NCBI GenBank assembly: GCA_004193205.1
Contig: RZUM01000002.1
Coordinates: forward strand, 434,001 to 498,000
DNA length: 64,000 nucleotides
Source of the DNA: Gordonia sediminis
GTDB taxonomy: Bacteria > Actinomycetota > Actinomycetes > Mycobacteriales > Mycobacteriaceae
Direction of reading: 5' to 3'
A model generated the notes under the pieces. It saw nothing but the letters and a program-made list of their open reading frames with translations. It searched no databases and was not told where the DNA came from. A program made the translations under genes and the position numbers. This document shows positions 53,979 through 62,117 of this stretch, one piece after another (within the stretch, counting starts at the first letter, position 1; each line of letters starts with the position of its first letter).

Positions 53979-54023
53979 TAACGTTCTACATCATAGACGC
54001 CTTTCTATCCAGAGTTGTATTGT
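53979..54023 (+). promoter_or_regulatory. candidate PaaX-type operator and promoter of the regulator gene
   Basis: TAACGTTCTACATCATAGACG (53979-53999) is followed by TATTGT (54018-54023). TAGACG serves as a possible -35 with 18-bp spacing. A near-identical arrangement precedes the dehydratase operon (54965-55009), which suggests both are bound by the same regulator. Confidence 0.6.
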
Positions 54024-54080
54024 TTTTGTTGTGTTCATAGACCTCAGCACTCCATGTCGCGGCGAAGATCGCTGGCTACC

Positions 54081-54929
54081 ATGTCGCTCATGACCGACAC
54101 CGCCGAGGAGTCCACGGGCAAGCCCGCGACCTCGATCGCAAGCGCCCGATCGGCACTGATCTCGGTCCTCGGCGAACTCGTCGCCCCCTACCACCAACCG
54201 GTCCGGACTGCCGCACTCCTCTACGCGCTGACCGGCGTGGGATTCGGCGAATCGGCCAGCAGGCAGGCCATCGCCCGGGCAGGCGCGTCCGGACTCCTCG
54301 CACCGGAGCGGGACGGGCGGGAGACGAAATGGGTCCTCACCGAACGGACCAATGAACTGTTTCGCGAAGGCGCCATCCGTGTGCTCCGGGATCCGACGGC
54401 GGGACGATGGGACGGCAAATGGCTGGTGCTGATCGTGCCGATACCGGAGTCGCATCGCGCCACCCGGAAGAAGCTGTACGCGGCACTTCGCTGGGCGGGA
54501 TTCGGCAATCCGAGCGCTGGGATCTGGGTCACCCCGCACGTTGACCGTCTGCCCGAGGCGCAATCCGCGATCGACTCGCTCGGATTGCGTGACAACTCCA
54601 TGTCCTTCATCGGATCGACTGCCGCAGTGGGTATTTCCGAGTCAGACCTGGTACGGCGGGCGTGGGATCTCGACGAGGTCGCCCGCGCCTACGAGGCACT
54701 GCGCGAGCGATTCGACAACGACGAACAGCTCACCGGCAAAGCCGCCCTGGTTGCCCACATCGAGCTGATCGACGCCCTCCGCCACACCCCCTACATGGAT
54801 CCCCAGCTGCCCCCCGAACTCCTCCCCGACTGGCCCGGTCTCACCGTCATCAAGCGATTGCAGGAACTCCGCGCCGAGCGCGCACCCGCCGCGCATGCGC
54901 ACTGGCTGGCCGCGGCACGACTCGACTGA
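54081..54929 (+). CDS. PaaX-family transcriptional regulator
   Basis: The 282-residue protein has the three-part PaaX layout: an N-terminal winged helix (ARSALISVLGELVAPYHQPV, then GESASRQAIARAGASGLLAP), the central WDGKWLVLIVPIPESHRATR with KKLYAALRWAGFG, and a C-terminal domain with HIELIDALRHTPYMDPQLPP and ELLPDWPG. PaaX represses phenylacetate catabolism in response to phenylacetyl-CoA; relatives respond to other acyl-CoAs. It could start at 54081 or 54090. It lies between the divergent SDR/acyl-CoA dehydrogenase genes and the dehydratase operon and is very likely their regulator. Confidence 0.92.
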   Translation: MSLMTDTAEESTGKPATSIASARSALISVLGELVAPYHQPVRTAALLYALTGVGFGESASRQAIARAGASGLLAPERDGRETKWVLTERTNELFREGAIRVLRDPTAGRWDGKWLVLIVPIPESHRATRKKLYAALRWAGFGNPSAGIWVTPHVDRLPEAQSAIDSLGLRDNSMSFIGSTAAVGISESDLVRRAWDLDEVARAYEALRERFDNDEQLTGKAALVAHIELIDALRHTPYMDPQLPPELLPDWPGLTVIKRLQELRAERAPAAHAHWLAAARLD

Positions 54930-54964
54930 GATCAATGTCCACCCAGGGCTGGCCTCTGTTTGCA

Positions 54965-55009
54965 TAACGTTCTACACATCTAGACATATCTGATCCCGAT
55001 TTGTATTAT
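54965..55009 (+). promoter_or_regulatory. candidate operator and promoter of the dehydratase operon
   Basis: TAACGTTCTACACATCTAGACA (54965-54986) shares 11 leading bases and the TAGAC end with the site upstream of the paaX-like gene. TAGACA (54981-54986) and TATTAT (55004-55009) with 17-bp spacing form a good promoter overlapped by the motif. This predicts repression of the operon by the PaaX-type protein. Confidence 0.7.
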
Positions 55010-55078
55010 GAAGACCGACGCCGTGGTGAGCATCGCCTCATCCCCCGCCCGCGTCTCACCAGAATCCAAAGGACAACC

Positions 55079-56248
55079 GTGAGCGAACTCCACGCACCCT
55101 CGATGGCGCTCCTGCAAGCAGCCGCCGACGACCCCGTCACCTACGCGCAGCATTGGAAGACCGCCCACCAGCGCCCGGTGATCGGTTCCTTCCCGATGAA
55201 CTTCCCGGTCGAGTTGGCACACGCGGCCGGCGCGCTGCCCGTGATCATCCAGGAGAGCCGCACACCCATCACCGAGGGTCGCAGCCTGCTCGCCGAGTTC
55301 TACTGCGGATACACCCGCAGCATCGCCGACCAGGCGGCCATCGGCGAGCTCGACGTCTTCGACGCCTTCGTCGCCGCCGACCACTGCGTTCAGCTGCTCG
55401 GGGCCGTCGATGTCATCCGGTACGCGCGCCCGGGCAAGCCTGTGCACTTCGCCCAATTGACCACCGCCATGGACAACGCTTCGACTCGGCCTCGCGTGGA
55501 GAACCGGATGGCAGATCTGCGGGCCGAGGTCGAAACCGTCATCGGCTCGCCCATCTCCGACGACGAACTATCGGCCAGCATCGTCGCATTCAACCGGAAC
55601 CGCCAATTGCTTCGCGAGTTCTACGGCCTGCGGCGGTCGGGACGCGTGCGGATCACCGCAAGCGAAATGCAGCTGCTCGTCAAGTCGAGCATGGTCATGG
55701 ACATCGACGAGCACACCACGATCCTGCGGACCATCCTCTCCGAACTCGTCGTCGCCGACGCACCAGGCGACGTGGTACGCATTCATCTCTCGGGCCATTT
55801 CTGCCATGCACCGCGACCCGAAATACTGGATGTCATCGAAGAATCCGGGGCTCTCGTCGTCGACGACGACCTCTACACCGGCTACCGATACATCTCCACC
55901 GATGTGCCCGAGGACGGAGATCCCTTCGCCGCGCTGTCCTCGTGGTATCTGGAGCGTAACCTCAACGCTCCCTGCCCCACGCGAGTGACCAGCGAAGTCG
56001 ATTGGGACACTTACCTTCTGGATTCCGTCGCGGCCAGTCACGCAGCCGGTGTCGTCGTCTTGATGGCGAAATTCTGTGAACCGCACATGCTGTACTACCC
56101 CGAGCTCCGGAAAGCTCTCGACGAGCACGGAATCCCACTGCTGCTCATCGAGACCGAGCACGAGGGGATCCCGCTCGAGAAGCTGCGCACTCAGATGGAG
56201 ACCTTCATCGAACGAATCCGCCGCAGCGCAGCCCCGGTCGCGGTCTGA
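55079..56248 (+). CDS. 2-hydroxyacyl-CoA dehydratase / benzoyl-CoA reductase-type subunit (HgdB/BcrB-like fold), small subunit
   Basis: The 389-residue protein belongs to the HGD-D family of [4Fe-4S] subunits. Conserved cysteines are Cys76 (EFYCGYTRS), Cys103 (AADHCVQLL) and Cys333 (MAKFCEPHMLYYPE), matching the three-Cys pattern of cluster ligands in these enzymes. In the family the two subunits accept one low-potential electron from the activase and remove water from (R)-2-hydroxyacyl-CoA by a ketyl radical, or reduce an aromatic ring. AAAGGA lies 5 bases before the GTG at 55079, which decides the start. It leads a four-gene coupled operon. Confidence 0.9.
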   Translation: MSELHAPSMALLQAAADDPVTYAQHWKTAHQRPVIGSFPMNFPVELAHAAGALPVIIQESRTPITEGRSLLAEFYCGYTRSIADQAAIGELDVFDAFVAADHCVQLLGAVDVIRYARPGKPVHFAQLTTAMDNASTRPRVENRMADLRAEVETVIGSPISDDELSASIVAFNRNRQLLREFYGLRRSGRVRITASEMQLLVKSSMVMDIDEHTTILRTILSELVVADAPGDVVRIHLSGHFCHAPRPEILDVIEESGALVVDDDLYTGYRYISTDVPEDGDPFAALSSWYLERNLNAPCPTRVTSEVDWDTYLLDSVAASHAAGVVVLMAKFCEPHMLYYPELRKALDEHGIPLLLIETEHEGIPLEKLRTQMETFIERIRRSAAPVAV

Positions 56249-56261
56249 ACAAGGAGACATG

Positions 56262-57602
56262 ATGAGCACTGAGCTATTTGCGAAGGACAAGACCAACAAG
56301 CTGTCCAGCACCCGGGTCGGCGGCAAGATGACCGCCGACTACTGGGAGAACATCTTCACGGCGAAAGAACGTGGCAAGCACGTCGTCTGGTACAACGGCG
56401 CCGCCATGAACCCGCTCTTTCAGGCGGCCGGGCTCGAATGGTGCCATGGCGAGGCATTCGCCGCCCGCCTCGCCGCCCAGCACCTCGAGGAGCCCGCTCA
56501 GGCCGCCGGCGCCGAATACGGTTACATCGGGGAACTCTGCTCCTACGCACGGACCCACCTCGGCTGCGCCGTCCTGACCCGGCAGAACCTGAACGAGAGC
56601 GACACCGGCGTCGTGGGCATGCTCGATCAGCAAGAGCTCGCCGCCAAACTGCCCGCCCCGGACTTCTTCGTCAACGGATACGCGGGCTGCAGCACCGGGC
56701 AGCAGTGGGACGCCATGACCTACCGCGTCTTCGACCGTCAGCTCCCCGTCTTCAATGTCTCCCTCCCCATGCTGTGGGGCAACAAGCCCGACGCCGGCTA
56801 CATGCGTGGCGAGGAATGGGAGGAGGTCAGCGACTACGCCGAGGGCCAACTCCGCGAACTCGTCGAGTTCCTGGAGTATCAGACCGGGCGCCCCTTCGAC
56901 TGGGATGTGCTGAGCGAGAGCATGTCCTACATCAAACGCGCCTCGGAGCTCCGGCTCGAGGGCATGGCGCTGTGCACCCAGGCGCCGACACCCGCGACGT
57001 ACTGGGACTGGGTCGCCAGCATCGCACCCATCAACTTCCTGCCCGGCAACCAGGCGCTCGTCGACTACTTCGCCGGCGTGAAGGCCGAGATCGAACAGCG
57101 TATCGCCGACGGTGTCCCGGCGATCGCGAACGAACGTTACCGCGTCTACTTCGACGGCATCATGAACTGGAACAAGCTCGGCTTCCTGACCAAGAAGTTC
57201 GCCGAGTACGACGTGGCTGTCGTCGCCGGCCGGTACACCCACGAATCCTTCTGGCAGGAACCACAACTCATCGACGTCGACAATCCGCTGCGTGGGATGG
57301 CCCAACACTACCTGCTCTGCCCCCTGAACCACGGGCTCAAGAACCTGCAGGAGTTGCTGCTGCGTCGCCTCGACGAGTATGCGATCGACGGCATCGCATT
57401 CCACTCCACACGCACCTGCCGGGCGATGACCAATCCGCAGACCATGCTGGCCAAGACCGCCGAACGCGAACGCGGAGTCAAGTCGTTCTTCTTCGAGGGC
57501 GACGTCGCCGACGCGTCGTTCTACAACGACGAACTGTTCGACAGCCGTCTCGAGGCAATGCTCGAAGCCATCGACGTCGCGCGCACGAAGTCGTTGCTCT
57601 GA
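56262..57602 (+). CDS. 2-hydroxyacyl-CoA dehydratase / benzoyl-CoA reductase-type subunit, large subunit
   Basis: The 446-residue protein is the partner subunit. It has ELCSYARTHLGC (Cys93, Cys102), GYAGCSTGQQWDAM (Cys143) and HSTRTCRAMTNPQ (Cys386), the E-x-C-S-Y-A-R signature and cluster-ligand spacing of the HgdA/BcrB group. It follows the small subunit by 13 bp. AAGGAG is 5 bases before the second of two adjacent ATG codons (56262). The activase start overlaps its stop by one base. Whether the complex is a dehydratase or a dearomatising reductase cannot be told from sequence by eye. Confidence 0.9.
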   Translation: MSTELFAKDKTNKLSSTRVGGKMTADYWENIFTAKERGKHVVWYNGAAMNPLFQAAGLEWCHGEAFAARLAAQHLEEPAQAAGAEYGYIGELCSYARTHLGCAVLTRQNLNESDTGVVGMLDQQELAAKLPAPDFFVNGYAGCSTGQQWDAMTYRVFDRQLPVFNVSLPMLWGNKPDAGYMRGEEWEEVSDYAEGQLRELVEFLEYQTGRPFDWDVLSESMSYIKRASELRLEGMALCTQAPTPATYWDWVASIAPINFLPGNQALVDYFAGVKAEIEQRIADGVPAIANERYRVYFDGIMNWNKLGFLTKKFAEYDVAVVAGRYTHESFWQEPQLIDVDNPLRGMAQHYLLCPLNHGLKNLQELLLRRLDEYAIDGIAFHSTRTCRAMTNPQTMLAKTAERERGVKSFFFEGDVADASFYNDELFDSRLEAMLEAIDVARTKSLL

Positions 57603-58534
57603 TGTCCTGGTATGTGCTGGGGGTCGACCTCGGATCGACGACGGCGAAGGCAGCCGTCGTCGATCAGGACGGCACCCTCGTGGGTTCCAGCGTCGTACAG
57701 ATGGGGGCGGTCAGCCGCGACGCCGTCGTCATAGCCATGGATCGAGCACTCGGCGACGCCGGGGTGTCAGCACGAGACATCAAGCGCACCATCAGCACCG
57801 GCTACGGGCGCAAGCTCGTCCCCGGCGCCGACCGCTCGTTCACCGAGATCACCTGTCACGCACGGGGTGCGGCCGCCATGCATCCCGGCGTCCGACTGGT
57901 GATCGACATCGGCGGCCAGGACAGCAAGGCCATTGCGGTCGACGACTACGGTCTGGTCGAGCGGTTCGCGATGAATGACCGCTGCGCGAGCGGTACCGGA
58001 CGATTCTTCGATGTCCTCGCCCGCGCACTCGAGGTGGATGTCAGCGAGATCGGTCCGCTCGCGATGTCTGGGGCCGACGGTCTCGAGGTGAGCAGCATGT
58101 GCGCGACCTTCGCCGAGACGGAGGTGATCTCGATGTTGGCGCAAGGGCAGGAGAAGGCCGACATCGCCGCATCCGTGCACAAGGCCGTCGCGGCGCGAAC
58201 TCTCGGACTCATCGCGCAGGTCGGCAAAGCCACACCGACGGTGATGACCGGAGGCGTGGCCCGCAATGAAGCAGCCCGACACTACCTCGAACGAGTGCTC
58301 CGGCATCCCGTGCAGGTGCTCGCGCAACCGCAGATCGCCGGCGCCTACGGTGCCGGCCTGCTCGCTCGCGACGAGTTCCAGGGGTCACTCAGCCGCGCGA
58401 AGGAACGGGACGCCACCGCGAAAGATCAGCTCGCCCAGCGTGAAGCGGGTCGAAAACCACAATGCGCCGGATGCGACGGCACCGGCGATCACGATCACGG
58501 ACCGGTCCCACTCACGCTGAACACCGGCCGATGA
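57602..58534 (+). CDS. BadF/BcrA/HgdC-type ATPase activase of the dehydratase
   Basis: The 310-residue ASKHA ATPase has the phosphate motifs VLGVDLGSTTAKAAVV and VIDIGGQDSKAI. The two cysteines that hold the [4Fe-4S] cluster at the homodimer interface are Cys128 in NDRCASGTG and Cys167 in SSMCATFAETEV, close to positions 127 and 166 of HgdC. It drives an electron onto the dehydratase at the cost of ATP. A single activase gene favours the homodimeric 2-hydroxyacyl-CoA dehydratase type over heterodimeric BcrAD. A short tail with CAGCDGTGDHDHG is extra. It overlaps both neighbours (TGATG and ATGA). Confidence 0.93.
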   Translation: MSWYVLGVDLGSTTAKAAVVDQDGTLVGSSVVQMGAVSRDAVVIAMDRALGDAGVSARDIKRTISTGYGRKLVPGADRSFTEITCHARGAAAMHPGVRLVIDIGGQDSKAIAVDDYGLVERFAMNDRCASGTGRFFDVLARALEVDVSEIGPLAMSGADGLEVSSMCATFAETEVISMLAQGQEKADIAASVHKAVAARTLGLIAQVGKATPTVMTGGVARNEAARHYLERVLRHPVQVLAQPQIAGAYGAGLLARDEFQGSLSRAKERDATAKDQLAQREAGRKPQCAGCDGTGDHDHGPVPLTLNTGR

Positions 58535-59034
58535 CCGCAATCCATCTCGAGGATTCGACGGTCGTCGTCGTCGGCGGCGACACCGAACTTGGTCGTCTCG
58601 TGGCACTGGGCTTCGTCCGAGCAGGTTCCCAACGCATCGGAATTGCCGGCTCCGATCTCGACAAGGCCGGGGAGACGGCACAGGCAGTGTTTTCCGCGGC
58701 GTCAGGCATCTGGGCGGTCCCGGCGGCGGGCGATCTCGCATCAGCTTCCGATGCCGAACGGATGGTGGCCGAACTGGCGGCGTCGTTGGGGGACGCAGAC
58801 ATAGTCGTCGCCGCCACGCCACAGGCCGAAATGGTCAGCGACGTTGTCCGACAATCGATGACGGACCGCGGGGAGGGTGTCGTCATAACACCCGGCCACC
58901 CATCGATCGAGTGTGTCCATGGCGTGTGGGTGTGCTCGGTCGGCGATGTCCAAGAGGCCGCGCCGGAACAATTCGCGCGAGCAATCCTCGAGGCAGCGAC
59001 TAAAGACCACGGCGATTACCGCGCGCGGACGTGA
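58531..59034 (+). CDS. short Rossmann-fold (SDR-derived) protein, fourth gene of the dehydratase operon
   Basis: The 167-residue protein has a dinucleotide-binding start (VVVVGGDTELGRLVALGFVR) and SDR-like following strands (AAGDLASASDAERMV, ADIVVAATPQ). It ends shortly after the region where a full SDR would carry its catalytic residues; no S-Y-K set is present. It is therefore a shortened SDR relative of unknown role. Its ATG overlaps the activase stop (58531-58534), showing it is an integral part of the operon rather than a decayed remnant. Confidence 0.8.
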   Translation: MTAIHLEDSTVVVVGGDTELGRLVALGFVRAGSQRIGIAGSDLDKAGETAQAVFSAASGIWAVPAAGDLASASDAERMVAELAASLGDADIVVAATPQAEMVSDVVRQSMTDRGEGVVITPGHPSIECVHGVWVCSVGDVQEAAPEQFARAILEAATKDHGDYRART

Positions 59035-59100
59035 CGTCGGGTCGCATTTGACAGAGGACGGGCCTCGACCGTCCGCAACACTTCTCGATAGGAGCCCGCC

Positions 59101-60744
59101 ATGCCCCTTACCACTTCCTTCTGGCCTGCGACGGCGAGTTCCGGTGTTCGGGACATCACGTTGCCGCAGCTCATCCGCGAGGGCGCGCAGTCCAACCCCG
59201 ATCGGATCGCCCTTGTCGACGCGGTACCCGATGTCAACGCGCGCCGGGAATGGACCTACACCGAACTCGTCGATGATGTCGAGAAGTATGCACGCGCACT
59301 GCTGTCGGAATTCGACCCGGGCGATCGGATCGCCATCTTCGCGCCCAACAGTGCCGACTGGGTGATACTGCAACACGCCATCGCGATGGCTGGGATGATC
59401 GTGGTTGCCGCCAACCCGGCATCTCGGTCCGATGAGCTCGAGTATGTGCTGCGCCAATCACAGGCCTCGGCCATCTTCTACCAGGCCGAGTATCGGGGCG
59501 CCGACCTCGGTGCGATCGTCGCCGAGGCCAGCGGCGCAGTGCCGTCTGTGCGGATCTCGATACCCAACGGCGACTGGTCGGGTTTCGCCGATCGCGCGAA
59601 TACGGCCGCCGAACTTCCCCCGATCGCACCGACAGATCCGGTACAGATCCAATACACCTCGGGAACCACCGGATTCCCTAAAGGTGCTCTGCTGCACCAC
59701 AAAGGCATCGTCAACGAGGCAGCCTTCGTCTTCGAACGAGCGGGCATGCAGGACGCGGGCGTATGTATCAACGCGATGCCGATGTACCACGTCGGCGGTG
59801 GCGCGATCACCGAACTGGGCACCTTCGCGTCGCACGGGACTTACGTCGTGCTCCCCGGTTTCGACGCGGCCGGCGTACTCGAGGCCTACGAGACCTACCG
59901 TGGGACACACGGTCTGCTGGTGCCGACCATGTTGCTCGCGCTCCTCGACCACCCCGACGCCGCCACGCGCGACCTCTCCAGCATGCAGACAGTGATGTCC
60001 GGCGCGGCTGCGGTGCCCGAGGCGCTTGTCCGGCGGGTCACCAGCGAATGGGCCTGCAACTTCTCCATCCTCTTCGGGCAAACCGAGATGCACGGTTGCA
60101 TGAGTCAGACCACGATCACTGACAGCCCCCTCGACCAGGCCACCACGGTCGGCCGGCCACTGCCGGAACTCGAAGTGCGCCTCGTCGACCCCGAAACGGG
60201 TCTCGTTGTCCCACTCGGTCAGCAGGGTGAGATCTGTTGCCGCGGGTATCAGAACATGCTCGGCTATTACGAGATGCCGGAAGCCACGGCAGCCACGATT
60301 GATGCGGATGGCTGGCTACACATGGGCGATCTGGCCACGATGGACGACCGTGGCTTCCTCAAGGTCACCGGCCGATTGAAGGACATGGTCATCCGGGGTG
60401 GCGTGAACATCTACCCACGGGAGATCGAGGAATTACTCTTCGGACATCCCGACATTGGCGATGTCATCGTCGTTGGTGTGCCCGACGACTACTGGGGTGA
60501 GCAGATCGCGGCGATCATCCGTCCTGCCGACCCCGCCGTACGCCCTGATCCGCTTGGCCTCAAACAGTGGTGCCGCGAGCGGATCTCGGCCCACAAGGTG
60601 CCGGCTCTCTGGTTCTTCACAGATCAATTCCCGATGACGCCATCGGGCAAGATCCAGAAGTTCAAGGTACGAGACGACATAGTCGCGGGCGACCTGGTGC
60701 CCGATGCGGTGACCAGCAGCAAGGTGCCCACTCCGACAAGTTGA
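59101..60744 (+). CDS. AMP-forming acyl-CoA ligase (copy 2)
   Basis: The 547-residue enzyme has the same motifs as copy 1: IQYTSGTTGFPKGALLHHKG, LFGQTEMHG, GDLATMDDRGFLKVTGRLKD and the catalytic Lys in TPSGKIQKFKVRD. Long stretches of the two proteins are identical, so they are recent paralogues. TAGGAG lies 6 bases before the ATG. It is 66 bp downstream of the dehydratase operon and followed by a racemase-like gene, so it most likely activates the acid substrate of this pathway. Confidence 0.95.
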   Translation: MPLTTSFWPATASSGVRDITLPQLIREGAQSNPDRIALVDAVPDVNARREWTYTELVDDVEKYARALLSEFDPGDRIAIFAPNSADWVILQHAIAMAGMIVVAANPASRSDELEYVLRQSQASAIFYQAEYRGADLGAIVAEASGAVPSVRISIPNGDWSGFADRANTAAELPPIAPTDPVQIQYTSGTTGFPKGALLHHKGIVNEAAFVFERAGMQDAGVCINAMPMYHVGGGAITELGTFASHGTYVVLPGFDAAGVLEAYETYRGTHGLLVPTMLLALLDHPDAATRDLSSMQTVMSGAAAVPEALVRRVTSEWACNFSILFGQTEMHGCMSQTTITDSPLDQATTVGRPLPELEVRLVDPETGLVVPLGQQGEICCRGYQNMLGYYEMPEATAATIDADGWLHMGDLATMDDRGFLKVTGRLKDMVIRGGVNIYPREIEELLFGHPDIGDVIVVGVPDDYWGEQIAAIIRPADPAVRPDPLGLKQWCRERISAHKVPALWFFTDQFPMTPSGKIQKFKVRDDIVAGDLVPDAVTSSKVPTPTS

Positions 60745-60770
60745 CACATTCCTCACAGATAGGTCCACCC

Positions 60771-61898
60771 ATGACCGCTGCCCTCCACGGCATCCGCGTC
60801 GTCGAAATCGGTTCCATCGGACCCGGCCCGCACACCGCGCTCATGCTCGCGAACCTTGGCGCCGACGTGGTTCGCGTAGACCGTCCGGTGCCAGGTGTCG
60901 AGATGGTCCCACCCGATGTCGACGACGTCTTGCGCAATCGCCGCACCGTGCTCGCCGACCTCAAGTCCGACGACGATCGCGAGCAACTTCTGGCACTCAT
61001 CGAGCAGGCCGATGTGCTGCTCGAGGGGTTCCGGCCCGGCGTGACCGAACGCCTCGGCATCGGCCCCGACGTCTGTCTCGACCGTAATCCTCGACTGGTC
61101 TACGCCCGCATCACCGGCTGGGGTCAAGACGGACCCCTGTCACACGTGGCCGGACACGACATCAACTACCTGGCACTGAGCGGCGCGCTGAATTGCCTCG
61201 GCCAACCCGGGATGCCGCCGCAGCCACCACTGAACCTCCTCGCCGACTACGGCGGCGGTTCCATGCTTGCCGTGCAAGGGATTCTCGCGGCACTGCTCGA
61301 ACGGGAACGATCCGGCGCCGGACAGGTCGTCGACATCGCCATGCTCGACGGTGTCGCCACCCTGATGGCCTTGCACTGGAACCTGTTGGACAACAACGAA
61401 TGGTCGCCGACGCCGGGAGAGAACACCACCGACGGCGGGGCCCCGTTCTACCACACCTACGCCTGTGCCGACGGGCGCTACATCGCCGTCGGTGCCGTCG
61501 AGGCACCGTTCTACGCCGCAGTCCTCGACGGGCTGGGCCTGCCGTCGGACCTGCGAGCAACCCAGATGGATCGCTCCACGTGGCCCACACTCAAGCAACA
61601 CTTCGCCGATCTGTTCGCCACCCGTACCCGCGACGAGTGGGAGGCGGTCTTCGACGGCACGGATGCCTGCGTCAGCCCCGTACTCTCCCCGGACGAAGCC
61701 GCCGCACACCCACACCTGGTCGACCGGAAGACCATCGAGACCCATTGGGGCCGACGCCAACCCGCTCCGGCGCCCCGCTTCTCGCGGAGCCACCCGGCGG
61801 CGCCGACGGCGCCCGGGAACCGGATCGACCTTGGTGACGCCGTGGAAACTTGGTCGCCCCAGCGCACCGAACACGTCGCGGAATCAGTTCGCCGATGA
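60771..61898 (+). CDS. CaiB/BaiF family protein, alpha-methylacyl-CoA racemase-like
   Basis: The 375-residue protein starts LHGIRVVEIGSIGPGPHTAL, MLANLGADVVRVDRP and contains LLEGFRPGVTERLGIGPD, GHDINYLALSGALNCLG (His and Asp of the racemase) and LLADYGGGSMLAVQGILAAL. These match alpha-methylacyl-CoA racemases more than CoA-transferases. It would interconvert (R) and (S) 2-substituted acyl-CoA esters, which fits supply of the (R)-2-hydroxyacyl-CoA form to the dehydratase; that link is inference. It lies 26 bp after ligase 2, in the same transcription unit. Confidence 0.9.
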   Translation: MTAALHGIRVVEIGSIGPGPHTALMLANLGADVVRVDRPVPGVEMVPPDVDDVLRNRRTVLADLKSDDDREQLLALIEQADVLLEGFRPGVTERLGIGPDVCLDRNPRLVYARITGWGQDGPLSHVAGHDINYLALSGALNCLGQPGMPPQPPLNLLADYGGGSMLAVQGILAALLERERSGAGQVVDIAMLDGVATLMALHWNLLDNNEWSPTPGENTTDGGAPFYHTYACADGRYIAVGAVEAPFYAAVLDGLGLPSDLRATQMDRSTWPTLKQHFADLFATRTRDEWEAVFDGTDACVSPVLSPDEAAAHPHLVDRKTIETHWGRRQPAPAPRFSRSHPAAPTAPGNRIDLGDAVETWSPQRTEHVAESVRR

Positions 61899-62117
61899 CG
61901 TGAGCCGTCACTGCCTACAGCTAACCGACAGTAAACGAGATGTTGCGATGTAGCCCGATCCCCAAACCTTCGCGGGCCTGACCGGCGTGGGATTCGTGGA
62001 CCGGATCGCCGCGGCGACCGGAACGTCGCCGAGGTAGCGACTGTTTCGAGCGGCGCGGCAGACGCCCATCATGGCCTCCAACGGATACTGCCCGACGGAG
62101 GCCATGAGTCATCCTGA

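Noticed and set aside
61908-62105. 65-codon minus-strand frame between the racemase-like and lipase-like genes
   Set aside because: No recognisable domain and no clear ribosome site; the 219-bp gap is treated as intergenic.
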